From Myxococcales bacterium (GTDB lineage Bacteria; Myxococcota_A; Polyangia; Polyangiales; Polyangiaceae), in contig JANXLV010000368.1 in the NCBI GenBank assembly GCA_025355005.1, positions 1 to 64,000 of the forward strand: a stretch of 64,000 bases of DNA. The letters run 5' to 3'. The notes under the pieces were generated by a model, which was given only the letters and a program-made list of their open reading frames with translations, was not told where the DNA came from and did not search any database. Both the position numbers and the translations under genes were made by a program. Each line of letters starts with the position of its first letter. The first letter of the stretch is position 1. Shown here piece by piece: positions 37,071 to 46,707 of the stretch.

Positions 37071-37883
37071 CTACCACGACGGCCGCGCGCCGAGCACCGA
37101 AAGGGCGATGCCCGAGGACACGCTGACGTTGAGCGAATCGAACTCCGGGCTCATGGGAATGCGGACGGTGCGCAGCTTCGCGAGCAGCTCCTCCGGGAGG
37201 CCCGGTCCTTCCGGTCCCAGCAGGATCGCCGCCTTGCCCCCGCGGCTGACGTCCGCCATGCGCTCGCGGCCGCGGGGCGAAAGGGCCAGCACGTTGAAGT
37301 GTGCATTCTGCAACCATTCGAGCATGACCGCTGCGCTCGCGAACCTGCGCATGGGGACCGTGAGCGCGCCGCCCACCGACACGCGGATCGCCTTGCGGTA
37401 GAGCGGATCGCACGACACGTCGTCCATCACCACCAGGTCCGCGCCGAACGCCGCAGCGTTGCGGAAGATACCGCCCACGTTGTCATGATTGACGATGCCC
37501 ATGAGCGCCACCACGAGCGCAGATGGTGAGCCGTCGCTGGTGGCGCGCTCGACGCTCGCGGTGTGCTCCGTTCCCGACCGCATGCCGACGGCGAGCACGC
37601 CACGATGGATGTGAAAGCCCGTCAGGCGATCCATGTCGGCTTGCGCGAGCGAATAGATCGGCACGTGGTCGGGTACGCCGAGCTCCGTGATCGCGTCCTC
37701 GCGCTTCTCCGAGATCATGACGGACTCCACCGCGTAGAGTGACCGCGGCGAAACGAGCACGCGCACCACGTTCAGCCCCTCCGCGATGAAGCGACCTTCG
37801 CGGCCCACGAGATCTCTCTCGCGGACGTTCATGTAGGCGGCGACGCGCGGGTCGTCGTGGTTGACGCGCAGGAACCGGCTCAT
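37071..37883 (-). CDS. SpoU/TrmH-family RNA 2'-O-methyltransferase
   Basis: 270 residues. C-terminal SPOUT motifs: GIVNHDNVGGIFRNAAAFGAD, a late LLGPEGPGLPEELL and IPMSPEFDSLNVSVSSGIAL, which form the knot and SAM site; the N-terminal part has the substrate-binding subdomain. Targets are rRNA or tRNA riboses. Start 37883 gives the whole domain and overlaps the upstream gene as ATGA. Carries a TGYANNNTRCA motif at 37302. Confidence 0.85.
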   Translation of the reverse strand: MSRFLRVNHDDPRVAAYMNVRERDLVGREGRFIAEGLNVVRVLVSPRSLYAVESVMISEKREDAITELGVPDHVPIYSLAQADMDRLTGFHIHRGVLAVGMRSGTEHTASVERATSDGSPSALVVALMGIVNHDNVGGIFRNAAAFGADLVVMDDVSCDPLYRKAIRVSVGGALTVPMRRFASAAVMLEWLQNAHFNVLALSPRGRERMADVSRGGKAAILLGPEGPGLPEELLAKLRTVRIPMSPEFDSLNVSVSSGIALSVLGARPSW

Positions 37884-38554
37884 TTTACGACGAATCGGAA
37901 GCGCGGATGGCGCTTCGTCTCGAGCCCCGCGTCCTCCCACTGGTACGCGTAACGCCCGATGTGCTTGAGGCGGATGCGCGTGTCCGCCTTCACCTGGAAG
38001 CCTGCTTGTCGCGCGCGCTCGCTGAACGCGAAGTCCTCCGCGAGGTACCAGGGGCCCGCGTCCGTCTCCTTCACCATCGGCTGGTAGTAGGGGACGAACG
38101 GCGCGCCGAACTGCGCGTTGCACGTGGGAAGGGCGAGCTTCTCTTTGATTGCAGAATACACGGAGCTGCGAACGAGCGTGAAGCCGCCGGCGGCATACAT
38201 GATCTCCGTGAGCCCGCCCTCCTCTCCGAGCACGAGCTCCCGCGTTCCGGGCAAGAGGTGACACGTGAGAGCGCGCACGCCCTTCTTCGCGTAGATGCCG
38301 CAGACGAGAGGCTCCTCGTGCAGAAGGAGCAGGTCCACGTCGGACGGCTCGAATGCGATGTCGGAGTCCACCCAGAGCAGCTCCGTGAAGCCGTCGGAGA
38401 GCGCGTCGTGCGCCATCATCGCGCGCGCCTGATCGATGGCTGAAGAGCCGCGATAGACACGGACCTTGATGCCCTTTGCGCGAAGCTTCTGGAGCGAGGC
38501 CTCACACTCGGGCTCGATGGTGCCCGCGACGGGGACGAGCGCAACGAGGCTCAT
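37880..38554 (-). CDS. Glycosyltransferase-like (GT-A fold) protein
   Basis: 224 residues. LLWVDSDIAFEPSDVDLLL contains a DSD metal-binding motif of GT-A enzymes; the flanking strands (MSLVALVPVAGTIEP at the start, GGFTLVRSSVY, LAEDFAFSERARQAGF) fit the fold and its catalytic acidic ED. Donor and acceptor unknown. Coupled by ATGA to both the upstream lipoprotein and the downstream methyltransferase. Confidence 0.7.
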   Translation of the reverse strand: MSLVALVPVAGTIEPECEASLQKLRAKGIKVRVYRGSSAIDQARAMMAHDALSDGFTELLWVDSDIAFEPSDVDLLLLHEEPLVCGIYAKKGVRALTCHLLPGTRELVLGEEGGLTEIMYAAGGFTLVRSSVYSAIKEKLALPTCNAQFGAPFVPYYQPMVKETDAGPWYLAEDFAFSERARQAGFQVKADTRIRLKHIGRYAYQWEDAGLETKRHPRFRFVVK

Positions 38555-39465
38555 TGGCAGACGGGATGGCAGGAGTTGCCCATGCTCTGGTAGGCGTCGC
38601 AGGAGACGACCTTGCCCGTGCCGGCGTCGGCGCACACGCAGTAACAGCACTGGATACCGGCCATCACCTGGCCGTCGCACTTCTTGCCGTCGCCCACGCC
38701 GTTCGTGCCGTTGGGCACGCAGTACACTACGCCAGCGCTGCCGCAGAGGGGCACCGGGCCGTCGTAACTTCCGGTCGCGGCGTCGGGGTTCGCGTCGACG
38801 ATCTGCGAGCCGCTGTCGCCAGCGTCGTCGGGGTCGCCGCTGGCGTCGGTCGTCATGGTGCCCATGTCCGCATCGTAGGTGCCGTCGGAGGAGCTCGCGT
38901 CTCCGCCGCTGCCGTTTCCGGTCTCCTGTGGAAGGCCGCAGTCCGAGCCCTGACAGGCAACCGTGTCGTTGACGCATGCGCCCTTGAAGCAGGTGCTCGC
39001 CGGATCGCAGGTCTTGCCGACGCAGAGCGGATCCAGGTCGATCGGCAGGTTGAGCGATGTGTGATCGATGAACGAGAAGCTGCGGCGCGCGATGATGCAC
39101 TGCTTGGCGAATTTTTCGTCGAAGCAGTCGGCAGGGTCGGCATCCGGCACGCCCGGGGCCTTGACGCCCGCCGATATGACGACGGTGCCCGTGCTCGTGC
39201 CGGGCGTCACCACGAGGGTGCCGATCAGATTGGTGGTGCCCTCGGGCGAGCAGGCGTGCGTGACGGCCGCGGAGAAGCGCTCCTTGAAGCGCTTCTGCGT
39301 CGACTCAGCGTCAGAGCCGACGACAATCTGGACGCCCGTGAGGTCGCTGCATTTCTCCCCGGTCGTGATGCGGAGCGTGATCTGGGTCGGCTCACGGCAC
39401 GAAGCGGCGATCGCGATGCACGCGAGCACGCCGATCGAGAAGAATATCCTGCGCCGCTTCCGCAT
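38551..39465 (-). CDS. Lipoprotein with Cys-rich, Asp/Gly-rich C-terminal part
   Basis: 304 residues; ATG 39465, signal peptide with lipobox-like IAASC near 23. The beta-rich middle (TTGEKCSDLTGVQIVVGSD) is similar in style to domains of other secreted myxobacterial lipoproteins, followed by CVGKTCDPASTCFKGACV and a Ser/Asp/Gly low-complexity stretch, then a second Cys cluster. First gene of the operon with the glycosyltransferase-like protein. Confidence 0.72.
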   Translation of the reverse strand: MRKRRRIFFSIGVLACIAIAASCREPTQITLRITTGEKCSDLTGVQIVVGSDAESTQKRFKERFSAAVTHACSPEGTTNLIGTLVVTPGTSTGTVVISAGVKAPGVPDADPADCFDEKFAKQCIIARRSFSFIDHTSLNLPIDLDPLCVGKTCDPASTCFKGACVNDTVACQGSDCGLPQETGNGSGGDASSSDGTYDADMGTMTTDASGDPDDAGDSGSQIVDANPDAATGSYDGPVPLCGSAGVVYCVPNGTNGVGDGKKCDGQVMAGIQCCYCVCADAGTGKVVSCDAYQSMGNSCHPVCQ

Positions 39466-39591
39466 CTGCCTCTCAAAACCTATCACGCCACGGCGTTGAC
39501 GATCCACGGTGGGGGAATGTCGCTCTCTTCCTGATTTCCCCGCGCCATTCGAGATGAGCGCGTAGGCACGGTCCGTGCTGGAAGTCTATTC

Positions 39592-40308
39592 GTGACACGA
39601 ACAGCCCTGCCTCAGAAGCACGAGACGCTGGCGACGCGACTGCAACGCGACGAACGCCTGCACCCACTTGCGACCGGCATGGTGGCCACGGAGGTCGCAG
39701 CCGTCCTCTCGGAGCTGCACGCGATGGACGCCATACATGGCGAGCTCTCGCCCGCGGGCGTCCACGTCGCGATCGGCGATCCCCCGGAGCACGTCAGCGT
39801 GCTCGGCTTTGCGCACGTCGGGACACCGCGCGGTGCGCCTGCGTTCCCGGATCCGGCCACTGGCTACGCATCTCCCGAGACACTCCTCGGCTTCGCGCCA
39901 GACGCGCGCGTCGACTGCTGGGCGTTCGGAGTGCTCCTCTATCGTTGCACGTATGGGCAGTTGCCGTTTCGGGCCTCGCACACCGACGAGCTTCTCCGTG
40001 CGCTCGCGTTCCCCATCGTCGTTCCCGTTGCCTTCGGCGGCGCGACGGACGTTCTCCTTTCCGGCTTCTTCGAGCGATGCTTCGCGCACCGCTCGGCCGC
40101 TCGGTTGTCCAGCGCCCGGACGATCGGCGCCACGTTCGCGGCTCTTCTCGCGGAGGCCGCGCGTATCTCCGGTGACGCGTTCTCGTTTCTCGGGCCGCCC
40201 CCGTCTGGTCCAGGCGCACGAGATCATGGGCCAGATCACGGGCCAGCCTACGAAAAGGTCATCCCGATTTCCGCCGCGTTTCTGGGCGGAAAACGCCACG
40301 CAGGTTGA
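39592..40308 (+). CDS. Kinase-like pseudokinase lacking the N-lobe
   Basis: 238 residues from a GTG. The C-lobe of a Hanks-type kinase is recognisable: ELHAMDAIHGELSPAGV stands where HRDLKPxN should be (His49-Gly50-Glu51), LGFAHVG where DFG should be (71-77), then GYASPETLLG (APE loop) and RVDCWAFGVLLYRCTYGQLPF intact. The whole N-lobe with the ATP lysine is absent and no start lies further upstream, so it cannot be an active kinase. Followed after 51 bases by the HEAT gene. Confidence 0.75.
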   Translation: MTRTALPQKHETLATRLQRDERLHPLATGMVATEVAAVLSELHAMDAIHGELSPAGVHVAIGDPPEHVSVLGFAHVGTPRGAPAFPDPATGYASPETLLGFAPDARVDCWAFGVLLYRCTYGQLPFRASHTDELLRALAFPIVVPVAFGGATDVLLSGFFERCFAHRSAARLSSARTIGATFAALLAEAARISGDAFSFLGPPPSGPGARDHGPDHGPAYEKVIPISAAFLGGKRHAG

Positions 40309-40359
40309 GCCACATCCCATCTTGTTTCTTGCTATGGTCGCGGCCCGGAAACCGCCGCC

Positions 40360-43038
40360 ATGAACCATCCGCAACACGCTCCGCACACGAAGCCTTCGAA
40401 CCTCCCGGCAGTCTATGCCGCCAAGTGGCCGCCGGATGACGCGGACATCCCCGGTGGTGGCGCCCCCGGTGGTGCCTTGCCGCCGGCTGGAGGGAACGGT
40501 GGCGCGCCCGTCTACGGTGGCGGCGGCTACGGCGGCGGCGATGGCGACTTCAAGAAGGGTCGCTTCGGGATGGTCGCCGTCCTCGTGGGCATGCTGCTGG
40601 TCGCGGGCATCGGCCTCGCGGTCTTCTTCGGCCTGAAGCAGGACGCGGATTCGCTCACCCAGAAGCAGATCGCGGACGAGAAGAAGAACCTCGCGCTCCT
40701 CACGAAGGAGCAGCAGCTGCCGAAGTGGCGCGAGTGGGCGGCCCGCAGCGACGTGCCGAAGATGCAGGAAGAGGCGTTCGCGCAGCTCGCCTGGGAGCGC
40801 GATCCGGCTGGCCTGCCGCTCATCATCAAAGGGCTCGAGAACGTCGACCACCGCATTCGTGGCACCGCGGCCTCCGCGCTGCTCGAGTACGGCTCGCCCG
40901 CTGCCGACAGCGCCAAGCCGGCGCTCTTGAAGGCGCTCGCAGAGGCGGACTCCGGCGACAAGCCGCAGATCGCATGGTCGCTCGCCGCCCTGCACGAGCC
41001 CGCCGCGTTCGACGAGGTGATGAAGGAGTACCGCGTCGGTCACCTCGCGAAGGTGCAGAAGCTCGACGGCAACCCCACGTTCGACCCCGAGGTCATGGCG
41101 GCGATGGTCCCGCTCGACAGGATCGCCAGCCTCGCCGGCGACGACAGCGAGAGCGTTCGCCAGCTCGTCTCCACGATGCTGTCCAAGAACGCAGACCCGA
41201 AGTACACGGGCGTGCTCATCAAGCTCGTCGACGACAAGTCGGCCGACGTGGGTCGTGAGGCCGCGGTTGGTCTAGGCAAGATCGCGAACGAGCAAGCCAT
41301 GGGGCCGCTCCTGAACGCGCTCTCCCGCGCGGACAAGGACTCGCGCCAGAAATTCCTGGAGGCGCTTCGTGACGGTGTCGGCGCCAAGGGCCTGGTCCTC
41401 GCGATCCGCAGCGTGGCGAAGGATCCTCCGCAGCGCGAGAAGTTCCAGACGAAGCAGCTCTTCGACATGATGCGCGATCTGGAAGACCCGCGCGCAGGCG
41501 ACGCGCTGCTTGCGTACATCAACTCGAATCCGAAGCCGCACTGGAAGACGGAGGCCGCGATGCGCCTCGCCGAGGTCGGCGATCTCCGCGCCGTTCCGAT
41601 CCTTGCGTGGCGCATGAAGCAGGACCCGCTGAAGCTGTACAACAAGGCGGACGATCCCGAGTTCATGCAGGACGACAACGAGCGCGTCGTCTCCGCGCGC
41701 ATGCTCGCGGACCTCGCGATGCTCTTCCCCGACAAGCGCCCGGAGATCCTCGCGCAGGCCGAGGACGGCGTGCTCTCGTGGGCCACCGACAAGCCGCAGC
41801 CGCACGCGAACGCGCTTCGCTTCCTTGCGACCGCGGATGCGCGCGATGCGCTGCCGCGGATGCGCAAGTGGGCCAACCCGGGTGACAGGTTCCCGCAGCC
41901 TGGGCAGCAGGACTTCCCGCAGAGCTGGGCCACCGCGCAGAGCGGGCTCCGGTACCTCGGTTGGATGAAGGACCCGGAGAGCTGGTCGGTCCTCGAGTCC
42001 CAGCTCACGCGCCGCCCCGCGAAGGTGGACGCCACGATGGACTCGCTCAAGCAAGGCGGTCTCGCGGTCCTCGGCATGACCCTCCGCGCCATCGGCGTGG
42101 GCGCGGCGCACGGCTTCGCGCAGTGGGGCGACTCGAAGGCGTACGCGCCGCTCGTCAAGTACATCGAGAACTCGGAAGAGAACGAGCAGTCGCGCCTCGA
42201 GGCGTGCTTCTCGCTCTCGTGGGTCGCGACCGACGAGCAGATGGTCGAGGTCGTCAGCAAGGTGAAGAAGTTCTCCAAGGCCGACCCGAAGGAGGCGCTC
42301 ATCCGCGCGTGCTACCTGGAGTCGCTCATCCACCGCCCGGTGCCGTCGGCCACGGCGGGTCTCGTCGAGCTCATCAAGCCCGACACCGACCTCGAGGTGC
42401 GCCACCAGGCGGCGCGCGCGATCGGCTTCGGCGGCGTCCAGGGCCCCACGGCGAACAAGCTCCTCGAGCTGATCAAGGATCCGGCGGTTCGCTCTGACGC
42501 CGCACTCGCGATCCTCATCGGCGCCGACACCGACACCGTGGCGCGCATGATGGCCATGTTCAACGACTACGATCCCGGCGCCATGGAGGAGCTGAAGGTC
42601 ATCTACAACCAGACCTTCGGCTACTGGAGCGACAAGAACTTCGAGAACGGCGACCTCGCGCGCTGGATCTCGAACGCGCAGGCCTGCGGTCATGTCCGCG
42701 TGAAGGATGCACTTCAGGACTGGCCGCGCCTCATCCTGTCGCGCGCCATCCAGGGCATCGACTACGACAACGGTCCGCACTCAGTCACGCGCGTGCAGCT
42801 CCGCATTCGACTCATGCGCGACGGGCTCGGTCAGGACGCGAAGAAGCGCGATCAGGCGATCGTCATCCTGAAGTTCATGCGCGAGAAGGGCGTCCTCATG
42901 GCGCTCCGCGGCGAGACCGGCCCCGTCGGCGAGCAGGCACGCCAGGCGTTCTTCGAGATCATGAACCCGAAGGCCACGACGGACTTGCTGCCGCAGGTGA
43001 AGGTCCCTGCCGGCGCGGCCGTCGTGCCGCCGAAGTAA
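40360..43038 (+). CDS. Membrane-anchored HEAT-repeat protein
   Basis: 892 residues. Gly/Pro-rich cytoplasmic N-terminus (first 65), a single membrane segment around 70-92 (MVAVLVGMLLVAGIGLAVFF), then an extended solenoid of HEAT repeats (AFAQLAWERD, TAASALLEYGS, AAVGLGKIANE, AARAIGFGG and others). Extracytoplasmic placement of the solenoid is inferred. A scaffold for large complexes; partners may be the lipoproteins encoded just downstream. Confidence 0.85.
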   Translation: MNHPQHAPHTKPSNLPAVYAAKWPPDDADIPGGGAPGGALPPAGGNGGAPVYGGGGYGGGDGDFKKGRFGMVAVLVGMLLVAGIGLAVFFGLKQDADSLTQKQIADEKKNLALLTKEQQLPKWREWAARSDVPKMQEEAFAQLAWERDPAGLPLIIKGLENVDHRIRGTAASALLEYGSPAADSAKPALLKALAEADSGDKPQIAWSLAALHEPAAFDEVMKEYRVGHLAKVQKLDGNPTFDPEVMAAMVPLDRIASLAGDDSESVRQLVSTMLSKNADPKYTGVLIKLVDDKSADVGREAAVGLGKIANEQAMGPLLNALSRADKDSRQKFLEALRDGVGAKGLVLAIRSVAKDPPQREKFQTKQLFDMMRDLEDPRAGDALLAYINSNPKPHWKTEAAMRLAEVGDLRAVPILAWRMKQDPLKLYNKADDPEFMQDDNERVVSARMLADLAMLFPDKRPEILAQAEDGVLSWATDKPQPHANALRFLATADARDALPRMRKWANPGDRFPQPGQQDFPQSWATAQSGLRYLGWMKDPESWSVLESQLTRRPAKVDATMDSLKQGGLAVLGMTLRAIGVGAAHGFAQWGDSKAYAPLVKYIENSEENEQSRLEACFSLSWVATDEQMVEVVSKVKKFSKADPKEALIRACYLESLIHRPVPSATAGLVELIKPDTDLEVRHQAARAIGFGGVQGPTANKLLELIKDPAVRSDAALAILIGADTDTVARMMAMFNDYDPGAMEELKVIYNQTFGYWSDKNFENGDLARWISNAQACGHVRVKDALQDWPRLILSRAIQGIDYDNGPHSVTRVQLRIRLMRDGLGQDAKKRDQAIVILKFMREKGVLMALRGETGPVGEQARQAFFEIMNPKATTDLLPQVKVPAGAAVVPPK

Positions 43039-43049
43039 GGCGCACGCGC

Positions 43050-43694
43050 ATGCGTGTCTCCGTGTTCGCGACCGTGTCGCTCGTCCTTGCCATGGCGTGT
43101 GGCCCCGGCAAGGGCGCCGATGCGCCGGAGACCGCGAACCTGACCGAGAAGAACGTCACGCCTGGTGACGGCGTGGACCTCCAGGTCGGCTGCACACCGT
43201 CCGGCCCCGAGCTGTGCTTCAACGCGGTCGACGACAACTGCAACGGCGTCATCGACGAGGGCTGCGGCATCACCACGGGTGTGCTGCAGTTCACCGTCGC
43301 ATGGGGGGACAGTCCGGCGGACGTGGACCTCATCGTCACGGACCCGAACGGCGAGCGCGTGGACGAGACCAGCCGCGCGAGCAAGGGTGGGCTTCACCTC
43401 GACAAGGACTGTCCTGGTGAGAATGGCTGCCACGGGCAGAACATCGAGAACATCTTCATGGAGGGGCTCGACGTTCCGCGCGGGAAATACACCGTGGAAG
43501 TGCGCCTGGTCGATGCGAAGAGCGCGTCGCTCCCGGTGAAGGTGCGCGTGAGCGCCCGCGTCGGAAATCACACGTTCGGCACCACCGTGAACCTGTCGCC
43601 GCCCAGCGGCCCCAGCGCGAGCGCCGCCGGGTCGCCGTCCCCTGGTGAGCGTGGCGCGTCCAGCTCCCGTCGGAGCTTCAGCTTCGAGCTGTAG
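43050..43694 (+). CDS. Lipoprotein with MopE-like Cys motif
   Basis: 214 residues; lipobox LAMAC near 17. CFNAVDDNCNGVIDEGCG is the Cys/Asn/Asp motif found in MopE-type surface proteins and many myxobacterial lipoproteins, followed by DSPADVDLIVTDPNGERVD, a carbohydrate-binding-like beta domain. Ser-rich tail. Starts 11 bases after the HEAT gene, so in the same transcript. Confidence 0.78.
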   Translation: MRVSVFATVSLVLAMACGPGKGADAPETANLTEKNVTPGDGVDLQVGCTPSGPELCFNAVDDNCNGVIDEGCGITTGVLQFTVAWGDSPADVDLIVTDPNGERVDETSRASKGGLHLDKDCPGENGCHGQNIENIFMEGLDVPRGKYTVEVRLVDAKSASLPVKVRVSARVGNHTFGTTVNLSPPSGPSASAAGSPSPGERGASSSRRSFSFEL

Positions 43695-43718
43695 CGGAAG
43701 TCGCGCTATCATCACGAG

Positions 43719-44570
43719 ATGCGGATTCGCTCGATGCTCCTTGTGCTGATCGCTGCGTCTGCAGCGGCATGCGGAGCGTTCTCGAGCACCGATGCACGGG
43801 CCCCGGACGCGGGCATGAGCGACGATGTCGATGCGACGTCCTCTTCAGATGGCGGCGCCAGCCCCATCGATGGTTCCTGGGGCACGTCCGATGCTGCGCC
43901 GAAATCGGATGCGTCCGCGCCGTGCGTGCCGCATTCGCCCATATCCTTCATGGGCGGCGGCTTCGACAATGGTCTCACGTTCACGATCCTCGGAAATTCG
44001 TACCCGGTCCCCGTTGGCAGCGGCGGTACGAGTGTCGGTTTGATCGCCGGAGGCAGCAAGGGCACCGCGGACGCGCTCCACATCCACACGACGGCCAACA
44101 GGTACGTGCTCGAGGCGCCTCCGGTCGACGTGGCCGGCGGCGTGTGCAAGATCACGAGCACGTTCGACATCAACTGGGAGTCCGTCATGAAGGGCACGAA
44201 CGATGTGACCTTCGCGGTGGTCGGCGTGCGCAACAACGCGTTCGACCACTGCTACGTCTACTTCCAGTACCTCCACGCCACGGGCCAGTTCGAGCTCCAG
44301 AGCCACTGCGGGATCCGGGATGGTGGCGACTTCAACCAGTACAAGCCCTCTGCGCCGGCGTTTCCCACGGGGTTCGTTCGCATCGTGCTGACGCTCGATC
44401 TCCCGAAGGCCGAGGCAAGCGTGAGCGTCGGCGGCGCGCTCACCACACTACCGCTCGGCACCAACCAGGTCATCGTGGGCGGACCGACTGCCTACGCCGA
44501 AGTGGGCTTCGACGGCACGGGCTACGACGCCGTCGTCGACCTCGACTCGATCGACGTCAACGTCCAATGA
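43719..44570 (+). CDS. Lipoprotein with jelly-roll-like domain
   Basis: 283 residues; lipobox SAAAC near 18, Ser/Asp-rich linker, then a beta-sandwich-like domain (VFTILGNSYP..., TFAVVGVRNNAFDHCYVYFQY, VVDLDSIDV) resembling concanavalin-type lectin/glucanase folds but without clear catalytic acids. Part of the pseudokinase-HEAT-lipoprotein-kinase run. Confidence 0.7.
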   Translation: MRIRSMLLVLIAASAAACGAFSSTDARAPDAGMSDDVDATSSSDGGASPIDGSWGTSDAAPKSDASAPCVPHSPISFMGGGFDNGLTFTILGNSYPVPVGSGGTSVGLIAGGSKGTADALHIHTTANRYVLEAPPVDVAGGVCKITSTFDINWESVMKGTNDVTFAVVGVRNNAFDHCYVYFQYLHATGQFELQSHCGIRDGGDFNQYKPSAPAFPTGFVRIVLTLDLPKAEASVSVGGALTTLPLGTNQVIVGGPTAYAEVGFDGTGYDAVVDLDSIDVNVQ

Positions 44571-44586
44571 CGCGGGCGCGCCACGG

Positions 44587-45951
44587 ATGCACGAGTCGCT
44601 GAAGGACGGTCGCTACGTGCTGCTCGGCTCCTTCGCGGAGGGCTCGCAGGGCAAGACGTACGACGCTGTCGACAAGCTGAAAGGGCGCCCCGTCGTCGTG
44701 AAGCGCATGGAGGTGCGCGGCGCGAAGACCTGGAAGGAGCTCGAGCTCGCAGAGCGCGAGGTGAACGTGCTGCGCTCGCTGTCTCACTCGAAGCTGCCCG
44801 CGTACTACGACCACTTCGAGGAGGACGGCGCGCTCTTCCTCGTCATGGAGAAGATAGAAGGGGAGAGCCTGGGCACGATGAAGCGTCGTCACGGCGCGCT
44901 GTCGGAGAAGGACGTGCGCCGCTTGCTCGAGGACGCCGCCGACGTCTTGCGGTACCTGCACGGCCGCACGCCTCCCGTGATCCATCGAGATTTGAAGCCT
45001 GGAAACGTGATCAGGCGACCGAACGGGACATTCGCGTTCGTCGACTTCGGCGCGGTGCGCGAGCGCTTGAAGCCAGAGGGCGGGTCCACGGTCGTCGGCA
45101 CGTTCGGTTACATGGCGCCGGAGCAGTTCCAGGGACGCGCGCTCCCCGCGTCGGACGTGTACGCGATCGGTGCGACCGCGCTCACGATGCTCACGGGGCA
45201 GGAGCCCGAGGACATGCCGCACAAGGGGCTCGCGGTGGACGTGCGCGCGGCGCTCGGGACGCGGGTGAGCGCGGAGCTCGTGGACGTCCTGTTGCGGATG
45301 CTCGAGCCCGATCCGGACAAGCGGCTGGGCATGATTCCATCCGTCGACCCGCTCGGCGATTCACTCCGGCGAGACGTCAATCGCGAGAAGGAAAAGCCGA
45401 GGGAGCCGCTTCGTGCGGATCGCGAGGAGCGTCGCAGGCGCAAGGCGGAGCGCGACGCCACGTTCCAGCGATTGAAGGAGGAGGCCCGCGAAGAGCGCGC
45501 AGCACGTCGTGCAGAGAAGAAGGCGCGTCGTCAGCGGCGCCGCGACGGATGGAGACCCGCAGGCGCACCCAGCCCGCGGACGTCCGCGCCGCCGTGGCCG
45601 TTCTCGATGCTCTTCGCAATCGGGCTCGCGCTCGCGTCGGTCGCGGTCGTGCTCGCGCTCTCGGTCGTGGTGCCGCTCCTTCTCCACACGCTCGCACTCC
45701 TCTTCGCGAAGGACAGTCTGCATCGCGCTGCCTCTCAGGTGCGCGCGGCAGGCCAACGCGCGACGCAGCGCATGCAGCAAGCAACACGCTGGACCCAAGG
45801 AGAGCCCACGCCCGAAGTGAAGACCAGGATCGAGGAAGCTCCGGATGCAGAGATCCGCGTGAAGGTCGAAGGGCCCCTCGATGAGCAGGACCAGGAAGAA
45901 GAAGAAGAAGAAGAAGAAGAGCCCGCGCCGAAGAAGCGCGCGAAGCGCTGA
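44587..45951 (+). CDS. Ser/Thr protein kinase with basic linker, membrane helix and acidic tail
   Basis: 454 residues. Kinase domain with Gly-rich SFAEGSQGKTY (14-25), Lys39, HRD 133-135, DFG 153-155 and an APE-like MAPEQ. Then a highly basic Arg/Lys coiled-coil-like stretch (about 270-325), a membrane helix near 345-370 and a C-terminal Glu run ended by Lys/Arg (poly-GAA tract at 45895-45920). No obvious sensor domain. Last gene of the run that begins with the pseudokinase. Confidence 0.88.
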   Translation: MHESLKDGRYVLLGSFAEGSQGKTYDAVDKLKGRPVVVKRMEVRGAKTWKELELAEREVNVLRSLSHSKLPAYYDHFEEDGALFLVMEKIEGESLGTMKRRHGALSEKDVRRLLEDAADVLRYLHGRTPPVIHRDLKPGNVIRRPNGTFAFVDFGAVRERLKPEGGSTVVGTFGYMAPEQFQGRALPASDVYAIGATALTMLTGQEPEDMPHKGLAVDVRAALGTRVSAELVDVLLRMLEPDPDKRLGMIPSVDPLGDSLRRDVNREKEKPREPLRADREERRRRKAERDATFQRLKEEAREERAARRAEKKARRQRRRDGWRPAGAPSPRTSAPPWPFSMLFAIGLALASVAVVLALSVVVPLLLHTLALLFAKDSLHRAASQVRAAGQRATQRMQQATRWTQGEPTPEVKTRIEEAPDAEIRVKVEGPLDEQDQEEEEEEEEEPAPKKRAKR

Positions 45952-46325
45952 GGCTCGCCGTGGCCCGCACGCCCCGTTGGCGACGCCGTTGAGGAAGTTG
46001 TCGAAGCGCTCGTTGAGCGTGTCCATACTCCGCCCGCCGTCGTCCCGTCGCGCCGCCACCCACCGAGAAGACCGAGAGGTAGCCACCATGAGCGCTGCGG
46101 CGTCCCTACCCCCGTCTGCCGCAGCGATGAGCACGCGATCGCGATTTCGCACCCAGCCCAAAATGGGCTGGACAGCCTGGTGACCTGCATCGCCATCGTG
46201 ATTCCTCGCACTCTTCTCTCTCTAACGCGACGTCCGGTGTGGCGTGCAGCGCGAAAGAAAACATACTTGATTCGTACTTCGCCACGCCGCAGCCGATCGC
46301 TGCGAGCTCAAGAGGGGAACAACAG
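45952..46325. other. Gap without a supported gene
   Basis: 374 bases. It has an 8-bp perfect hairpin (CCAGCCCA/TGGGCTGG, 46153-46171) with a 3-base loop but no T-run. Minus-strand frames (MDTLNERFDNFLNG) have mild coding appearance but no family and no continuation, so I do not call a gene. Confidence 0.4.
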
Positions 46326-46694
46326 ATGATGAAGTCGCGGCGCCACACGACACGCACGACGCACGGGTTCGCATTCGCAACAGCGAGCCTCGTGCTGCTC
46401 GCCCTGGCCGCGTGCTCGAGCGGCAATCCGGCGCCAATCTCGGGAACACTCGAAGTCGTGGCCAACGGAACCGTGAGGTTCAAGTCCGTGCTCGATCCGC
46501 GGAAGGAAGAGGCCTTCAATCAGGCCAGCCTCGGCAGCAGCGTGCCGTTGACGACATTCCGTGTGTCGCATCCCACGGTCCAGATCACGATCGATTGCTC
46601 GAGCGGATCTCCCGCGCCGGCTCTGAACATCATGCCGTTCAGTGCCGTCGAAACTGTGTGCGGCGGCAAGGGCTGCGGAAGTTCTGCGCATTGA
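46326..46694 (+). CDS. Small lipoprotein, 122 residues
   Basis: ATG 46326 preceded by AGAGGGG. Signal peptide with a long basic N-region and lipobox LAAC near 28, then a beta-rich mature part (GTLEVVANGTVRFKSVL). No family recognised. Thirteen bases before the next gene, so probably co-transcribed with it. Confidence 0.65.
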   Translation: MMKSRRHTTRTTHGFAFATASLVLLALAACSSGNPAPISGTLEVVANGTVRFKSVLDPRKEEAFNQASLGSSVPLTTFRVSHPTVQITIDCSSGSPAPALNIMPFSAVETVCGGKGCGSSAH

Positions 46695-46707
46695 AGGAAT
46701 AGGTCAG

